In this document: positions 29,687-38,813 of the stretch, one piece after another
How the letters are laid out: every line of letters begins with the position of its first letter
Position numbering within the stretch: the stretch's first letter is position 1
Origin: Comamonas sp. BIGb0124
Lineage (GTDB): Bacteria; Pseudomonadota; Gammaproteobacteria; Burkholderiales; Burkholderiaceae_C
Reading direction: 5' to 3'
NCBI RefSeq assembly: GCF_003752175.1
Contig: NZ_RJVF01000012.1
Location: forward strand, 62,001 to 126,000
Length of the DNA stretch: 64,000 bases
The notes under the pieces: model-generated
Databases searched by the model: none
What the model was told of the DNA's origin: nothing
Seen by the model: the letters and a program-made list of their open reading frames with translations, nothing else
Made by a program: the position numbers and the translations under genes

Positions 29687-30527
29687 CCGCTGGAAAGCCC
29701 GCCGCGCCCTCAGGCGCAAGGCCATTCCAGAGGTGCTGTGGAACCATGCGCTGACCGCCCTGCCGTTCCTTCACGAACTCGAGCCGGGCGAGCTCAGGCA
29801 CCTGCGCACGCTCAGCAGCCTGTTCCTCGACCACAAGCAATTCACGGGCGTCAACGGCTTCGAAGTGACCGATCAGGTCGCCTTGCTGGTGGCCGTGCAG
29901 GCCTGCCTGCCCTTGCTGCACATGGCCCCCGAAAACCGGCCCTGGATGGCGCTCGAGTGGTACGACGATTTTGTCGGCATCGTGATGCAGCCCAGCGAGG
30001 TGGTCGCCCGGCGCACGACGCACGACGACAGCGGTGTGGTGCATTACTACACCGAGGTGATCGATGGCGAGGCAATGGAAGGCGGCCCCGTGATGCTGAG
30101 CTGGCCCATGGTCGCCGATGCCGCCGTGCTGGCGATGGACGGCTACAACCTGGTGATCCACGAGTTCATCCACAAGATGGACATGCGCAACGGCCCGGCC
30201 GACGGCTGCCCTCCCCTGCCCAGCGGTTTCATGGGCCATGCGAACCGATCGTCCGTCTACCAGGAATGGAACCAGACCTGGGGCGTCGCGTACGACGATT
30301 TCCGGCAGCAGGTGATCATGTATCAGCGCTTCGGCGCGCCGCCGCCGTGGCTCGACGCGTATGCGGCCAGCGCCCCGGCGGAATTCTTCGCCGTGGCCTG
30401 CGAGGCGTATTTTGTGAATCGGACGATGTTCACCCGGAATTTTCCGACACTCGTTCCGCTGCTCGACGCGTTCTTCAACCCTGAAGGCGGCACGGTCCCT
30501 CTGCAAGCGAGAGTGCTGCCGGTCTGA
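29676..30527 (+). CDS. mtfA: MtfA family zinc peptidase
   Basis: This 283-residue cytosolic protein resembles MtfA (YeeI), which binds the Mlc repressor and has aminopeptidase activity in enterobacteria. The zinc signature HEFIHK (HExxH) is present with a downstream Glu in the SAPAEFFAVACEAYF segment, the usual third ligand region. The N-terminal RWKARRALRRKAIPEVLW and VALLVAVQACLPLL segments match the family. It overlaps lpxH. Mlc itself is not seen here, so the partner in this organism is unclear. Confidence 0.88.
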   Translation: MWLDRWKARRALRRKAIPEVLWNHALTALPFLHELEPGELRHLRTLSSLFLDHKQFTGVNGFEVTDQVALLVAVQACLPLLHMAPENRPWMALEWYDDFVGIVMQPSEVVARRTTHDDSGVVHYYTEVIDGEAMEGGPVMLSWPMVADAAVLAMDGYNLVIHEFIHKMDMRNGPADGCPPLPSGFMGHANRSSVYQEWNQTWGVAYDDFRQQVIMYQRFGAPPPWLDAYAASAPAEFFAVACEAYFVNRTMFTRNFPTLVPLLDAFFNPEGGTVPLQARVLPV

Positions 30528-30629
30528 CACCGGCAAACGACCGCAGCGCCGGGCTCGTGCCCCCGCGGCAAGGCCGGCAGGCCACGCAGCGGACCGGAGG
30601 AAACCGGACCGTGCGCAGGATCTCTTTCT

Positions 30630-31046
30630 TCAGGCGCGCAGGCCGCCACCCGGCGCTGCGTCGTCGGCGCGCTGGATCAACTCGATCTTGTAGCCGTCGG
30701 GATCGGTGACGAAGGCAATGACCGTGGTGCCGCCCTTGACCGGGCCGGGTTCGCGTGTCACCTGTCCGCCCGCAGCGCGGATCTTGTCGCAGGCCGCGTA
30801 GGCATCGGGTACGCCGATCGCGATATGGCCGTAGGCCGTGCCCAGTTCGTAACGCGTGGTGCCCCAGTTGTACGTGAGCTCGAGTTCGGCCTGAGCCGGG
30901 TTGCTTTCGTAGCCGAGGAACGCCAGCGAGTATTTGTACTCGGGGTTCTCGGACGTCCGCAGCAGCTTCATCTCGAGCACCTGGGTGTAGAAATCGATGG
31001 CGCGCTGCAGGTCGCCGACGCGCAACATCGTGTGGAGCATTCGCAT
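30630..31046 (-). CDS. gloA: Lactoylglutathione lyase (glyoxalase I)
   Basis: This 138-residue enzyme converts the glutathione hemithioacetal of methylglyoxal to lactoylglutathione. Metal ligands of the nickel/zinc glyoxalase I site are visible: His5 in [12 protein letters not shown], Glu in [10 protein letters not shown], His in YGHIAIGV and Glu in GYKIELIQ. Start at 31046 gives the canonical MRMLHTM. It lies 155 bases downstream of the SDR gene of the large operon and may be read through from it or be independent. Confidence 0.94.
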   Translation of the reverse strand: MRMLHTMLRVGDLQRAIDFYTQVLEMKLLRTSENPEYKYSLAFLGYESNPAQAELELTYNWGTTRYELGTAYGHIAIGVPDAYAACDKIRAAGGQVTREPGPVKGGTTVIAFVTDPDGYKIELIQRADDAAPGGGLRA

Positions 31047-31200
31047 GGTGGATTCTTTCTGGTTCGGTGCTTGTCGCACTGAGTTTACCCAACTGACCGG
31101 CACTGCCGAACAAGAAGAATCGGTGCGCCAGCCCATCGCCGGCGCGGTCGCGTACCGGCTCGCCTCGACCCGTCCCCCGCAACGGCCGACCCCGGCCGGC

Positions 31201-31926
31201 TCAGGTCCTGGCGCCGCGTCCGCCGTCGACGGGCAGGACGGCACCCGTGATGTGCGCCGCTGCATCCGACAGCAGAAACGAGATGGCCTGTGCCACATCG
31301 GACGATCGCGCGGGTTGTTGCAAGGCATTGCCGATGCCGCCGGCGCCCTGCGCCAGCATGGCGCGCAGCCGGGGCGAGTCCACAGGGCCGGGGGCAACGG
31401 CATTCACCCGTATGCCCCGGGGCCCGTAGGCCGTGGCCAATCCCTGGACCAGCAGATTGATGGCGGCATTGGCGCACGCACCCGGCAGATGACGCGGTGG
31501 CGGTTCGCTGCCGCCCCGTCCGCTGACCAGCACCACGCTGCCCTGCCCGCGTTCGAGCATGAAGGGCAGCGCAGCCCGCACGACACGCACCGAGCCCAGG
31601 AGTTTGGTGTCGAGGACCTGACGCCAGGCCGCATCGTCCAGGGACAGGAAGTCGCCGAAGAGGGGCAGCGTGGTGAGGCAGACCACGCCATCGATGCGGC
31701 CCTGCGTGGCCACGATCCGCCGGGCTGCCGACTCGACATCCGCACCGTGCGTGACATCCAGCGCGAGGGGCGACCAGCGGTCGCTTTCGGCAGGCTCTGC
31801 ATCGTCGATGCGGCGAGACGACAGCACGACATGGGCCCCCTGTGCATGCAGGGCATGGGCCAGGGCATTGCCCAGGGCACCCGTGGCCCCCGTGATCCAG
31901 ATGACGCGATCGGCGAGTGTGGACAT
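31201..31926 (-). CDS. SDR-fold protein lacking the catalytic YxxxK
   Basis: This 241-residue protein has a classic short-chain dehydrogenase fold: a Rossmann TGATGALG loop near residue 13, LALDVTHG, and a C-terminal [16 protein letters not shown] that fits the family. The Ser of the VLVSG strand is kept, but where other members have YxxxK this one reads GACAN, so both the catalytic Tyr and Lys are absent. It is thus probably not a normal dehydrogenase; it may bind a cofactor or partner or use another mechanism. It is the last gene of the nine-gene operon, 20 bases after the MmgE/PrpD gene. Confidence 0.82.
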   Translation of the reverse strand: MSTLADRVIWITGATGALGNALAHALHAQGAHVVLSSRRIDDAEPAESDRWSPLALDVTHGADVESAARRIVATQGRIDGVVCLTTLPLFGDFLSLDDAAWRQVLDTKLLGSVRVVRAALPFMLERGQGSVVLVSGRGGSEPPPRHLPGACANAAINLLVQGLATAYGPRGIRVNAVAPGPVDSPRLRAMLAQGAGGIGNALQQPARSSDVAQAISFLLSDAAAHITGAVLPVDGGRGART

Positions 31927-31946
31927 GAAGCAGGTTCCTGGCTGGA

Positions 31947-33356
31947 TCAGTGGATGAGGCCTTCGAGGCCGGAGGGGAGCCGATCCATGTGCTGGATCCG
32001 TTCGAGTCGATCGACCTGCTCGACGAGCCGGTGCAAATCGTCGGCCGACAGAGGCGTCTCGGCGCGTGCGCCGCAATCCGTCCATTTGGCAAACAGGGCT
32101 TCGTCCGTCAACGGGGCCTCGGATCCGCCGACGACCTGTTCGCAGCGTGCGGTCACCTCTCGGCCCCCCTGCAGCACGATCGAGACACTGGCCGGAGCGA
32201 GCTCGGCCGTGTTCAGCGGATCGATGTCGATCCGGATGCGCTCGATGAGCGGGAGCACACGGGGATCGTCGAGCGCCTGGGGCTCGATCTGGTCCAGGCC
32301 GATCCGGCCGTGCACCAGGCAACAGGCCAGGTGGTAGCGCAGGCTGAACTGGGCCGTGACCTGTGCATCGCCGCGCCGGGAAAACGCCGCCCCGACCAGC
32401 CTCGCCATGAAAGGCGATACCGTGGCGGTCAACGAGGCGATGTCGTTGGCGTTCAACCGATACCGGGCACGCAGCGACAGGCAGGCTTCGATGGCGGCGT
32501 GGCTGCAGGCGCATACGGGATAGGCTTTCAGCCCGGTGTCCAGGAACTGCCATTGCTGCCACAGCCCGTCGAGGACCTGGCTGTCGTCGCCGGGTTGCGT
32601 CAGCGCCCGCAGTCCGAAACGGCCTTCGAGCGCATGCTCGGGCGCGCTGGCGCCGCTCGCCGCGAGATGAGCGGCAAACACGCCCTGGCGTGCAGCCAGC
32701 GCGGGCTGCAGGCGTTTGCTCAGGACTTGTTCGACATTGGCTTGCTGGGTGCCCGCAGCCTGGCTGCAGGCCAATCCGATCGCGTGCCGCAAGGTCACGT
32801 CCGGCAGTTGCATGAGCTTGCCTGCGGCGACTGCCGCACCCAGTCCGCCATACAGCGAGGTGCCGCTCCAGCCCTTGGAGGGCCCCTGCGCGGCGCGTGA
32901 CCAGCGGCTGACCAGCTCGCTGCCGGCGACATAGGCGGCGATGAAATCGCGTCCGCCGGCACCGCTGGCTTCGGCCATGCTCCAGGCCGCCGGCAGGCAC
33001 ACCAGATCGGCATGCACCGCACGGTTGAGACTGTCGAAGTCGAGCGCTGCGGCATGCAGGGTGTTGACGAAGGTGGCATCGACCGCATGCACGCCGGCAG
33101 GCTGCCGCAGGAACCAGGGCTTGCTGCGGCCGGGCGCAGCGGGCACGGCCGTACGCAGCGCCCGGCTGCTGGTGCCTCCGGCACGGCCGGCGCCGGCTGC
33201 GGCGACCACCAGCGTGTCGACGATCAGGCGTTTGGCGTGCTTCACCACCTCGGCGGGCAGATCGTCGTACCGCAGCTTCGTCACGGCCTGCGCGATGCCG
33301 TGACTGTGGCTGGCTGCCGGCGGCTTGCCGGCGCCGTCGGGCGTCTTATCGGGCAT
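31947..33356 (-). CDS. MmgE/PrpD family protein
   Basis: This 469-residue protein is of the MmgE/PrpD family, whose known members are 2-methylcitrate dehydratase, cis-aconitate decarboxylase and related enzymes acting on polycarboxylates. Typical features are the N-terminal helical bundle with LRYDDLPAEVVKHAKRLIVDTL, the DATFVNTLHAAALDFD segment, and GLACSQAAGTQQ before the mixed domain. The first codons overlap the upstream monooxygenase gene by 11 bases. No methylcitrate synthase lies nearby, so propionate catabolism is not implied. Substrate unknown. Confidence 0.82.
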   Translation of the reverse strand: MPDKTPDGAGKPPAASHSHGIAQAVTKLRYDDLPAEVVKHAKRLIVDTLVVAAAGAGRAGGTSSRALRTAVPAAPGRSKPWFLRQPAGVHAVDATFVNTLHAAALDFDSLNRAVHADLVCLPAAWSMAEASGAGGRDFIAAYVAGSELVSRWSRAAQGPSKGWSGTSLYGGLGAAVAAGKLMQLPDVTLRHAIGLACSQAAGTQQANVEQVLSKRLQPALAARQGVFAAHLAASGASAPEHALEGRFGLRALTQPGDDSQVLDGLWQQWQFLDTGLKAYPVCACSHAAIEACLSLRARYRLNANDIASLTATVSPFMARLVGAAFSRRGDAQVTAQFSLRYHLACCLVHGRIGLDQIEPQALDDPRVLPLIERIRIDIDPLNTAELAPASVSIVLQGGREVTARCEQVVGGSEAPLTDEALFAKWTDCGARAETPLSADDLHRLVEQVDRLERIQHMDRLPSGLEGLIH

Positions 33357-34677
33357 GCGGATGCACCGGTCTCTGCAGACCCAGATGGTCGCGCAGCGTG
33401 TGCCCTTCGTACTGCGTACGGAACAGTCCGCGGCGCTGCAGTTCCGGCACGACGGCTTGCGTGAAATCCTCGAGTGCCGCCGGGAAATGGGCCGGCATGA
33501 TGTTGAATCCGTCGGCCGCCTGGCTTTCAAGCCAGTCCTGCATGACGTCGGCCACGTCCTGAGCCGTGCCGACCACCGTGAGGTGCCCGCGCGCACCGGT
33601 GACATGCTGGTAGAGCTGACGAATGGTGAGGTTGTCGCGCCGGGCCAGCTCGACGAGCAGTTGCCGCCGGCTGGTCGGGCCGTTCGTGGGCGGCAGTTCG
33701 GGCAGCGGCCCGTCGAGCGGATAGGCCGACAGATCCACCTCGCCGAGCGAGGTCGCCAGCGTGGCGAGTCCGACCGCGGGCGGCACGGCTTCCTGCAACT
33801 GGGCCTGCTTGTCCTGCGCTTCCTGGCGCGAACGGCCGACGACCGGTGCGAGTCCGGGCATGATGAGCGGCGCCCCGACCGAACGACCGGCGTCGGCCGC
33901 GCGCTGTTTCATGTCGCGGTAGAAAGCCTGCGCGGTTTCCTTCTGGTGCTGGGCCGTGAAGATCACGTCGGCGCCCCGGGCGCCCAATGCACGGCCCGTA
34001 TCGGATGAACCGGCCTGCACCAGCACCGGATGGCCCTGGGGTGGCCGGGCCACGGTGAGCGGACCCTGCACCGAAAAATGCTCGCCCCGGTGCTGCAGCA
34101 CATGCAGGCGCTCGGGGTCGAAGAACCGGCCGTTCTCCTTGTCGAGCAGCCAGGCATCGTCCTGCCAGCTGTCCCAGAGGCCGCGCACCACGTCCAGGAA
34201 CTCCGAGGCCCGCGCATAGCGGTCGGCATGCTGGGCGTGGCTCGATCGGCTGAAATTGCGTGCTTCGGACTCGTTGTTGGAGGTCACGAGATTCCAGCCC
34301 GCACGGCCTCCCGACAGATGATCCAGGCTGGCGAATTGACGCGCCACGGCATAGGGCTCGTTGTAGGTGGTGGTGGCCGTCCCGACCAGCCCGATGCGTT
34401 CGGTGACCGCGGCGAGCGCGGCCAGGGTCGTCAGCGGATCCCAGGTGAGTGCACGCGCGGTGCCGCTGAGCGCCTGCAGATCGGATGCGCCGCGCATGGC
34501 ATATGAGTCCTGGATGAACACCATGTCGAAGCAGGCGGCTTCGGCTAGGCGCGCGAGGGCCGTGTAATGGCGGAAATCGCTGGCCGCCAGGGCCACGGCC
34601 TTCGGATGGCGCCAGCCCGCGACATGATGGCCCGCCTCCTGGAGAAACAGGCCCAGGTGCAGTTTCGGTTGAGTCAT
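33346..34677 (-). CDS. NtaA/SnaA/DszA-type FMN-dependent monooxygenase (luciferase-like)
   Basis: This 443-residue bacterial-luciferase-like monooxygenase belongs to the NtaA/SnaA/SoxA/DszA branch, which uses FMNH2 from a separate reductase to oxidise organonitrogen or organosulfur substrates. It shows LGLFLQEAGHHVAGWR, FIQDSYAMRG, the LDHLSGGRAGWNLVTS signature of the branch, and GHPVLVQAGSS followed by GRALGARGADVIFTAQ. No reductase gene is in the cluster, so electrons must come from elsewhere. The start at 34677 lies 13 bases after the acyl-CoA dehydrogenase gene. Confidence 0.88.
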   Translation of the reverse strand: MTQPKLHLGLFLQEAGHHVAGWRHPKAVALAASDFRHYTALARLAEAACFDMVFIQDSYAMRGASDLQALSGTARALTWDPLTTLAALAAVTERIGLVGTATTTYNEPYAVARQFASLDHLSGGRAGWNLVTSNNESEARNFSRSSHAQHADRYARASEFLDVVRGLWDSWQDDAWLLDKENGRFFDPERLHVLQHRGEHFSVQGPLTVARPPQGHPVLVQAGSSDTGRALGARGADVIFTAQHQKETAQAFYRDMKQRAADAGRSVGAPLIMPGLAPVVGRSRQEAQDKQAQLQEAVPPAVGLATLATSLGEVDLSAYPLDGPLPELPPTNGPTSRRQLLVELARRDNLTIRQLYQHVTGARGHLTVVGTAQDVADVMQDWLESQAADGFNIMPAHFPAALEDFTQAVVPELQRRGLFRTQYEGHTLRDHLGLQRPVHPHAR

Positions 34678-34690
34678 GGCAAAAAGGCCT

Positions 34691-35908
34691 TCAGCGCTGC
34701 AGCGTCGAATCGAAGGTCGCGCCCAATTGGGCCTGGCCGATGATCTGCGCGGTCCGGTCGTGTCCGGCATGGACCACGAAGGTCTCGATGTTGCGCGCCG
34801 TCCGCCCCAGCGGGTGTTCTTCGAACTGTGCCGTGGCACCCGCCGAGTAGAAGATGGTCTGGAGGACCTCGTACGCGGCCCGCGCTGCCGTGGATTTGGC
34901 ACTCATCGAACCCAGCTCGGCCGGCACCACGTCGCCATGGCGCCAGCCGTCGATGGCCTTGTCGAACAGAGCCGCCGCGGCATCCAGGCGCAGCTTGGCT
35001 TCGCCCACACGCAGTTGGGTGTACGGATCGCCGGCCTTGTTGCGCTGGCGCTGGTAGTCGAGGAACCAGTCGTACAGGCCCTCGATGCTGCCGAGGTAGT
35101 TGGCGGCAAAGCCCAGGTGGAAACGTCCCTGCCAGCGCTGACGGGCAAAGGTGCCGGGCTCGCCCAGCACATGGCTGTCGGGCACGAACACGTTCTCGAG
35201 ACGCATGATGGGGCTTCTCGCGGCGCGCATGCCGTGCGGCCGGTACCAGTCGTCGTCCCAACTCACGCCCGGCATGTTGCGGTCGATGAGCAGCATCTGC
35301 AGATTGTCGAAGTAGCCTTCGACGCCATCGAGCGCCACCGAGGTGATGATCAGGTCGGCGACGGTGCCGTTGGTCACGAAGTTCTTCACGCCGTTGACCA
35401 GCCAGCCGCCGTCCACCCGTTGCGCACGTGTCTTCATCTCGTACATGTTGACGCGTCCCGGCTCGCTGCCGACGGCCGCGAACACGCTGAAGCGGCGCAG
35501 TGCGGGCTTGACGATGTTCTCGATCTGTTCGGGCGTGCCGATGGTCTCCAGCTGCCACAGCGCATGGTTGTGCAGCTGGAAGCTGTGGCCGGTGGGACCG
35601 TCGGCCCTGCAGATTTCACGCAGCACGTTGAGGAACAGATCCGGCCGCTGGCCCAGCAGGTTGCCGTCGGGCCCGCCGAGGGCGGCGGAATGGGTCAGGT
35701 GCCAGAAGCCCTGGGCATGCAGGGCCTGCAGGCTCTCCACGGGCACCACGCCGTCGCGGTCGGCCTGTGCGCCGCGCGCACGGAAGGCTTCGCGCTGGCT
35801 GCGGATCCAGCTTTGGGCGGCATCGAGGGTGACGGAGCGCCGGTCCGGCACGTCCAGCGTGGAAGAGAGGGTCGGCGAGTTGGAAGCGAGGGGATGAAGG
35901 GCGCTCAT
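34691..35908 (-). CDS. SfnB-like acyl-CoA dehydrogenase family protein
   Basis: This 405-residue flavoprotein has the three-domain acyl-CoA dehydrogenase layout. The N-terminal helical domain is followed by a FAD-binding beta domain (about 115-235, with FAAVGSEPGRVN and VNGVKNFVTNGTVAD) and a C-terminal helical domain. The pattern is closer to the SfnB/DszC type of flavin-dependent oxygenase or desulfurisation-linked protein than to beta-oxidation enzymes. It sits between an ABC receptor and the DszA-type monooxygenase, and its ATG overlaps the receptor's stop as ATGA. A role in cleaving a C-S or C-N bond is plausible but inferred. Confidence 0.82.
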   Translation of the reverse strand: MSALHPLASNSPTLSSTLDVPDRRSVTLDAAQSWIRSQREAFRARGAQADRDGVVPVESLQALHAQGFWHLTHSAALGGPDGNLLGQRPDLFLNVLREICRADGPTGHSFQLHNHALWQLETIGTPEQIENIVKPALRRFSVFAAVGSEPGRVNMYEMKTRAQRVDGGWLVNGVKNFVTNGTVADLIITSVALDGVEGYFDNLQMLLIDRNMPGVSWDDDWYRPHGMRAARSPIMRLENVFVPDSHVLGEPGTFARQRWQGRFHLGFAANYLGSIEGLYDWFLDYQRQRNKAGDPYTQLRVGEAKLRLDAAAALFDKAIDGWRHGDVVPAELGSMSAKSTAARAAYEVLQTIFYSAGATAQFEEHPLGRTARNIETFVVHAGHDRTAQIIGQAQLGATFDSTLQR

Positions 35909-37023
35909 TGCAGGGCTTTCTTGGCGAGTTCGGTGGCGTCGAGTGCGGTCTGGGCATGGCCTTCGGTGTTGAACGACAGGCCCTTGCTGAAGGCTTCTTC
36001 GCTCAGCGCGCTGATGGGCAGGCCGGGCTGCACGTCCTTGCGGCGGGAGTTGACGAATCCCAGGCGTGCCCATTCGGCCTGCGCGGGCTGGGAGAGGAAC
36101 CAGTTGATGAAGACCTTGGCGGCGTTCGGATGCGGCGGCTGGCTCAGCAGGCCGATGGCACCCCAGCCGGGGGTCCAGGCCGTGCGCTCGGGCGGCGTGT
36201 CGAGAGCCTGCACGTCCTTGGCGAGACCCTGCTCCTTGAGCGTGGCCACTTCGGAGGGGCTCAGGCCCGAGGTGATGGGATAGGCGCCTTGCGCCACCCA
36301 GTCGGCCAGTTGCCGGTTGCTGGAGGCGATCACGGGCTTCTGTTCGACCAGGAAACGGCGAGCCTGCTCGGCCCCCAGCGCCGTCTGCAGCAGCGTGACC
36401 AGGTGGCCGCTGCCACGCTGGCGCGGATCGAGGATGGCGATCTTGCCGCGCCACTTCGGATCCAGCAGATCTTCGAGCTTGTTGAACTCGGCTGCGGGCA
36501 CCACGCTGCGGTCGATGTTGAGGTTGTTCTGCTTGCCGGCCTGGAAGGCATACAGGTACTGTTTTTTGGCATCCAGGAAACCGGCATCGAAACCGCCCAG
36601 CCATTGGCTGTCGGAACGGACGTCGGGCTGCACGATGAAGGGGCGGATGGGATCGAACCAACCGGCCGGTATCTGCTGCGTGAAGGCCGCACCGCTGAAG
36701 CCCAGCACCACGACGTCGGTCAGGTGCTTGTTGGCGCGCCGCTCGCTGCTGATGCGTGCATCGAATGCAGGCGAGGTCACGGCGTTGAACTCGAGCTTGA
36801 TCTTGGGATAGGCCTTGCGGAAGCCTTCGATGGCTTCGCGGTAGGGCTGGATCACGGGACCGGCGACGATCACTTCGCCCTCCTGCTCGGCAGCGGCCAC
36901 GATGCGGGCCCAGTCATTGGCGGTCTGTGCATGGGCGGCCAGGCCGGTGCCCGAGAGCGCGACGGCAGCGGCCAGGGCCAGCGCATGGCGCCGGGTCCAT
37001 TGTCGGGAGGGAGAGAACGTCAT
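35905..37023 (-). CDS. Fe3+/spermidine-type ABC transporter substrate-binding protein
   Basis: This 372-residue periplasmic receptor has a long N terminus with a twin-Arg-like RQWTRRHALALAAAVALSG signal, cleaved near AAHA-QTANDW, followed by a bacterial extracellular solute-binding domain of the FbpA/iron(III) type. It includes EVIVAGPVIQPYREAIEGF and the usual lobe-crossing segments. Such receptors in catabolic operons often carry organic anions or phosphonates rather than iron. The matching ATPase and permease are encoded in the same operon, separated by two enzyme genes. The start ATG is at 37023. Confidence 0.85.
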   Translation of the reverse strand: MTFSPSRQWTRRHALALAAAVALSGTGLAAHAQTANDWARIVAAAEQEGEVIVAGPVIQPYREAIEGFRKAYPKIKLEFNAVTSPAFDARISSERRANKHLTDVVVLGFSGAAFTQQIPAGWFDPIRPFIVQPDVRSDSQWLGGFDAGFLDAKKQYLYAFQAGKQNNLNIDRSVVPAAEFNKLEDLLDPKWRGKIAILDPRQRGSGHLVTLLQTALGAEQARRFLVEQKPVIASSNRQLADWVAQGAYPITSGLSPSEVATLKEQGLAKDVQALDTPPERTAWTPGWGAIGLLSQPPHPNAAKVFINWFLSQPAQAEWARLGFVNSRRKDVQPGLPISALSEEAFSKGLSFNTEGHAQTALDATELAKKALQ

Positions 37024-37105
37024 GAGAAAAACTCCTGGATGAATCGGCCCGCAACAGGGCTGTGATTGAGGCTGGGGATTGAATGGGGTGGTCGTCGTGC
37101 AGAGG

Positions 37106-38080
37106 TCAGGTCGCCTGCACGGACGGGTGGAACAGCTCGGGGATGGGCAGGGCCTTGTCGAGCAGCGTCTGGTCGACGAGGTAATCCATGAACCAGCGCA
37201 GGTTGTCGGCATTGGCGGCCAGACCCGACGACCAGAGATCGGCGCCGAAGCGGCGCTGGTCGTCCTGCCAGGCCAGGCGGCCGAACGGCATGGCGGTGTA
37301 GGCGTAGTCTTCATAGACGCGCCGGGTCTTGACCTGCGCGTCCTCCCAGGCCTCCATGAGGTAGGCGGGCAGATGAGGAAAACGCCGCACGGTGTCTTCG
37401 CGCACGGCCAGCAGATGCATGATCGGAAAGCAGCCGCGGGTCCGGTGGTAGTCGAGGCAGGCCTCGCGCTGATCGGCGAACAGGTTGCGCACGCCGGCAT
37501 GGCCATCGAGCACGGCGGCGGGCGGCCTCGGATCGATGTAGGCATCGACTTCGCCGCGCGCCAGAAGATCCGCACCGCGCGTGCCGGGCGGCATGCGCTC
37601 GATGTTCAGGCGGGGGTTGGACCAGGCGAGTTGCTCGGCTTCCTGCACCACCCAGCGAATGTCTTCCCACGGCACGCCGTAGTGGCTCTTGAGATCGCCC
37701 TTGGCCAGCACCGACAGGGTGACCTGGAAGGCACGGATGGCCACGCGGCGGCCGGCCAGATCGGCCGGAGAATGGATGCCGCTGCGGCCACCCACGTAGA
37801 TGTGGTTCTGGCTGAACAGGCGTCGCGGAAACACCGGTACGGCCGTGAAAGGCGCGCCGCGTGAACGGGCCATGATGTAGGAAGCCAGCGAGACCTCGGC
37901 CACATCGAACTCGCCGTCGACCAGCATGCGCCCGTGACGATCGCCGCCGTCGCGTCCCGGCGGATTGATGCCGACATCCAGCGCACGCAGATGAAAACCG
38001 GACGCCGGCGGCAGCCAGTTCATGAAGAAGGGCATGTGCCGGTCGAAGTTGGCCAGCGCAATGGTGAGCTCCTGGCTCAT
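37106..38080 (-). CDS. 4,5-dihydroxyphthalate decarboxylase-like protein, no signal peptide
   Basis: This 324-residue protein has the periplasmic-binding-protein type II fold and resembles Pht5-like 4,5-dihydroxyphthalate decarboxylases and NMT1/THI5 receptors. Visible family features are MLVDGEFDVAEVSLASYIMARSRG, FTAVPVFPRRLFSQNHIYV, GIHSPADLAGRRVAIRAFQVT and FADQREACLDYHRTRGCFPIMHLL. It begins MSQELTIALANFD with no signal peptide, so it is probably cytoplasmic and more likely an enzyme or sensor than a transporter receptor. Its ATG overlaps the end of the class II aldolase gene by four bases. Confidence 0.78.
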   Translation of the reverse strand: MSQELTIALANFDRHMPFFMNWLPPASGFHLRALDVGINPPGRDGGDRHGRMLVDGEFDVAEVSLASYIMARSRGAPFTAVPVFPRRLFSQNHIYVGGRSGIHSPADLAGRRVAIRAFQVTLSVLAKGDLKSHYGVPWEDIRWVVQEAEQLAWSNPRLNIERMPPGTRGADLLARGEVDAYIDPRPPAAVLDGHAGVRNLFADQREACLDYHRTRGCFPIMHLLAVREDTVRRFPHLPAYLMEAWEDAQVKTRRVYEDYAYTAMPFGRLAWQDDQRRFGADLWSSGLAANADNLRWFMDYLVDQTLLDKALPIPELFHPSVQAT

Positions 38081-38808
38081 TGCACGCCTCCGCCCTCGGC
38101 ACCGGATGCGCTTCGGCGCTGCCAGTTGTCCCACACGCGGCGTGTCGCGCGCGGGCTGCCCATGCGGGCATTGACGGCGTCGATCTCGCCGTCGGTGAGC
38201 GGGGTGACGCGGCCGCCGAGCTGCAGGGCCTGCAGCAGGATGCGGGCGTTGATCTTGAGATAGACGGCCGTGCGGACGGCGAGCTCGAGCGACTCGGCCG
38301 CGACGGTGAAGCCGTGGCCTCGCATCAGGACCACCCGGCCGTCGCCCAGCGTGCGGGCCAGGTCGTCGGCCTGCTCGGACTCCGTCACCAGCAGGTCGGT
38401 GTCGCCGAACCGCTGCCGCATGTCCCACACGGGGATGTTGCGGCCGATGATGCCCGCGACATGCAGCACCGGTCGAAGCGGCACGTCGGTCACGGAGAAC
38501 GGCACGGTCTCTTCGGCGTGGCCATGCACCACGGCATGGATATCGGGCCGTGCCCGGAAGATGGCGGAGTGGATGACCCGCTCCGAATAGAGCGCACGCC
38601 CGGTGGGCTCCACAGGCTGCGAATCGGGACCGAAGAGCAGCACATCCTCGGCACGGACTTGCTCGGGGCTGACCGAGGCGGACAGCCAGAAGTGATCCGG
38701 ACGCTGAGGGTCGCGAAGGCTGACGTGCCCGTAGCTGTCGACAACGGCCTCGCGAGCCAGGATGTGGTTGGCCGTGGCCAGGTCGTGTGCGATGGAGGAT
38801 GAGGTCAT
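38077..38808 (-). CDS. Class II aldolase/adducin family protein
   Basis: This 243-residue protein has the class II aldolase/adducin fold. Metal-binding histidines are seen in VVHGHAEE and in MRGHGFTV, giving the HxH plus His pattern of zinc-dependent aldolases and decarboxylases (fuculose-phosphate aldolase type). The opening YGHVSLRDP is also typical. It probably cleaves a C-C bond or acts as a decarboxylase in the operon's pathway. The start is taken as ATG 38808; a TTG at 38817, overlapping the ATPase stop, is possible. Substrate not readable. Confidence 0.86.
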   Translation of the reverse strand: MTSSSIAHDLATANHILAREAVVDSYGHVSLRDPQRPDHFWLSASVSPEQVRAEDVLLFGPDSQPVEPTGRALYSERVIHSAIFRARPDIHAVVHGHAEETVPFSVTDVPLRPVLHVAGIIGRNIPVWDMRQRFGDTDLLVTESEQADDLARTLGDGRVVLMRGHGFTVAAESLELAVRTAVYLKINARILLQALQLGGRVTPLTDGEIDAVNARMGSPRATRRVWDNWQRRSASGAEGGGVQ

Positions 38809-38813
38809 GGGAG

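Noticed and set aside
34676-36283. A 535-codon plus-strand open frame across the acyl-CoA dehydrogenase and ABC receptor genes
   Set aside because: It is antisense to two convincing genes and shows no motif.
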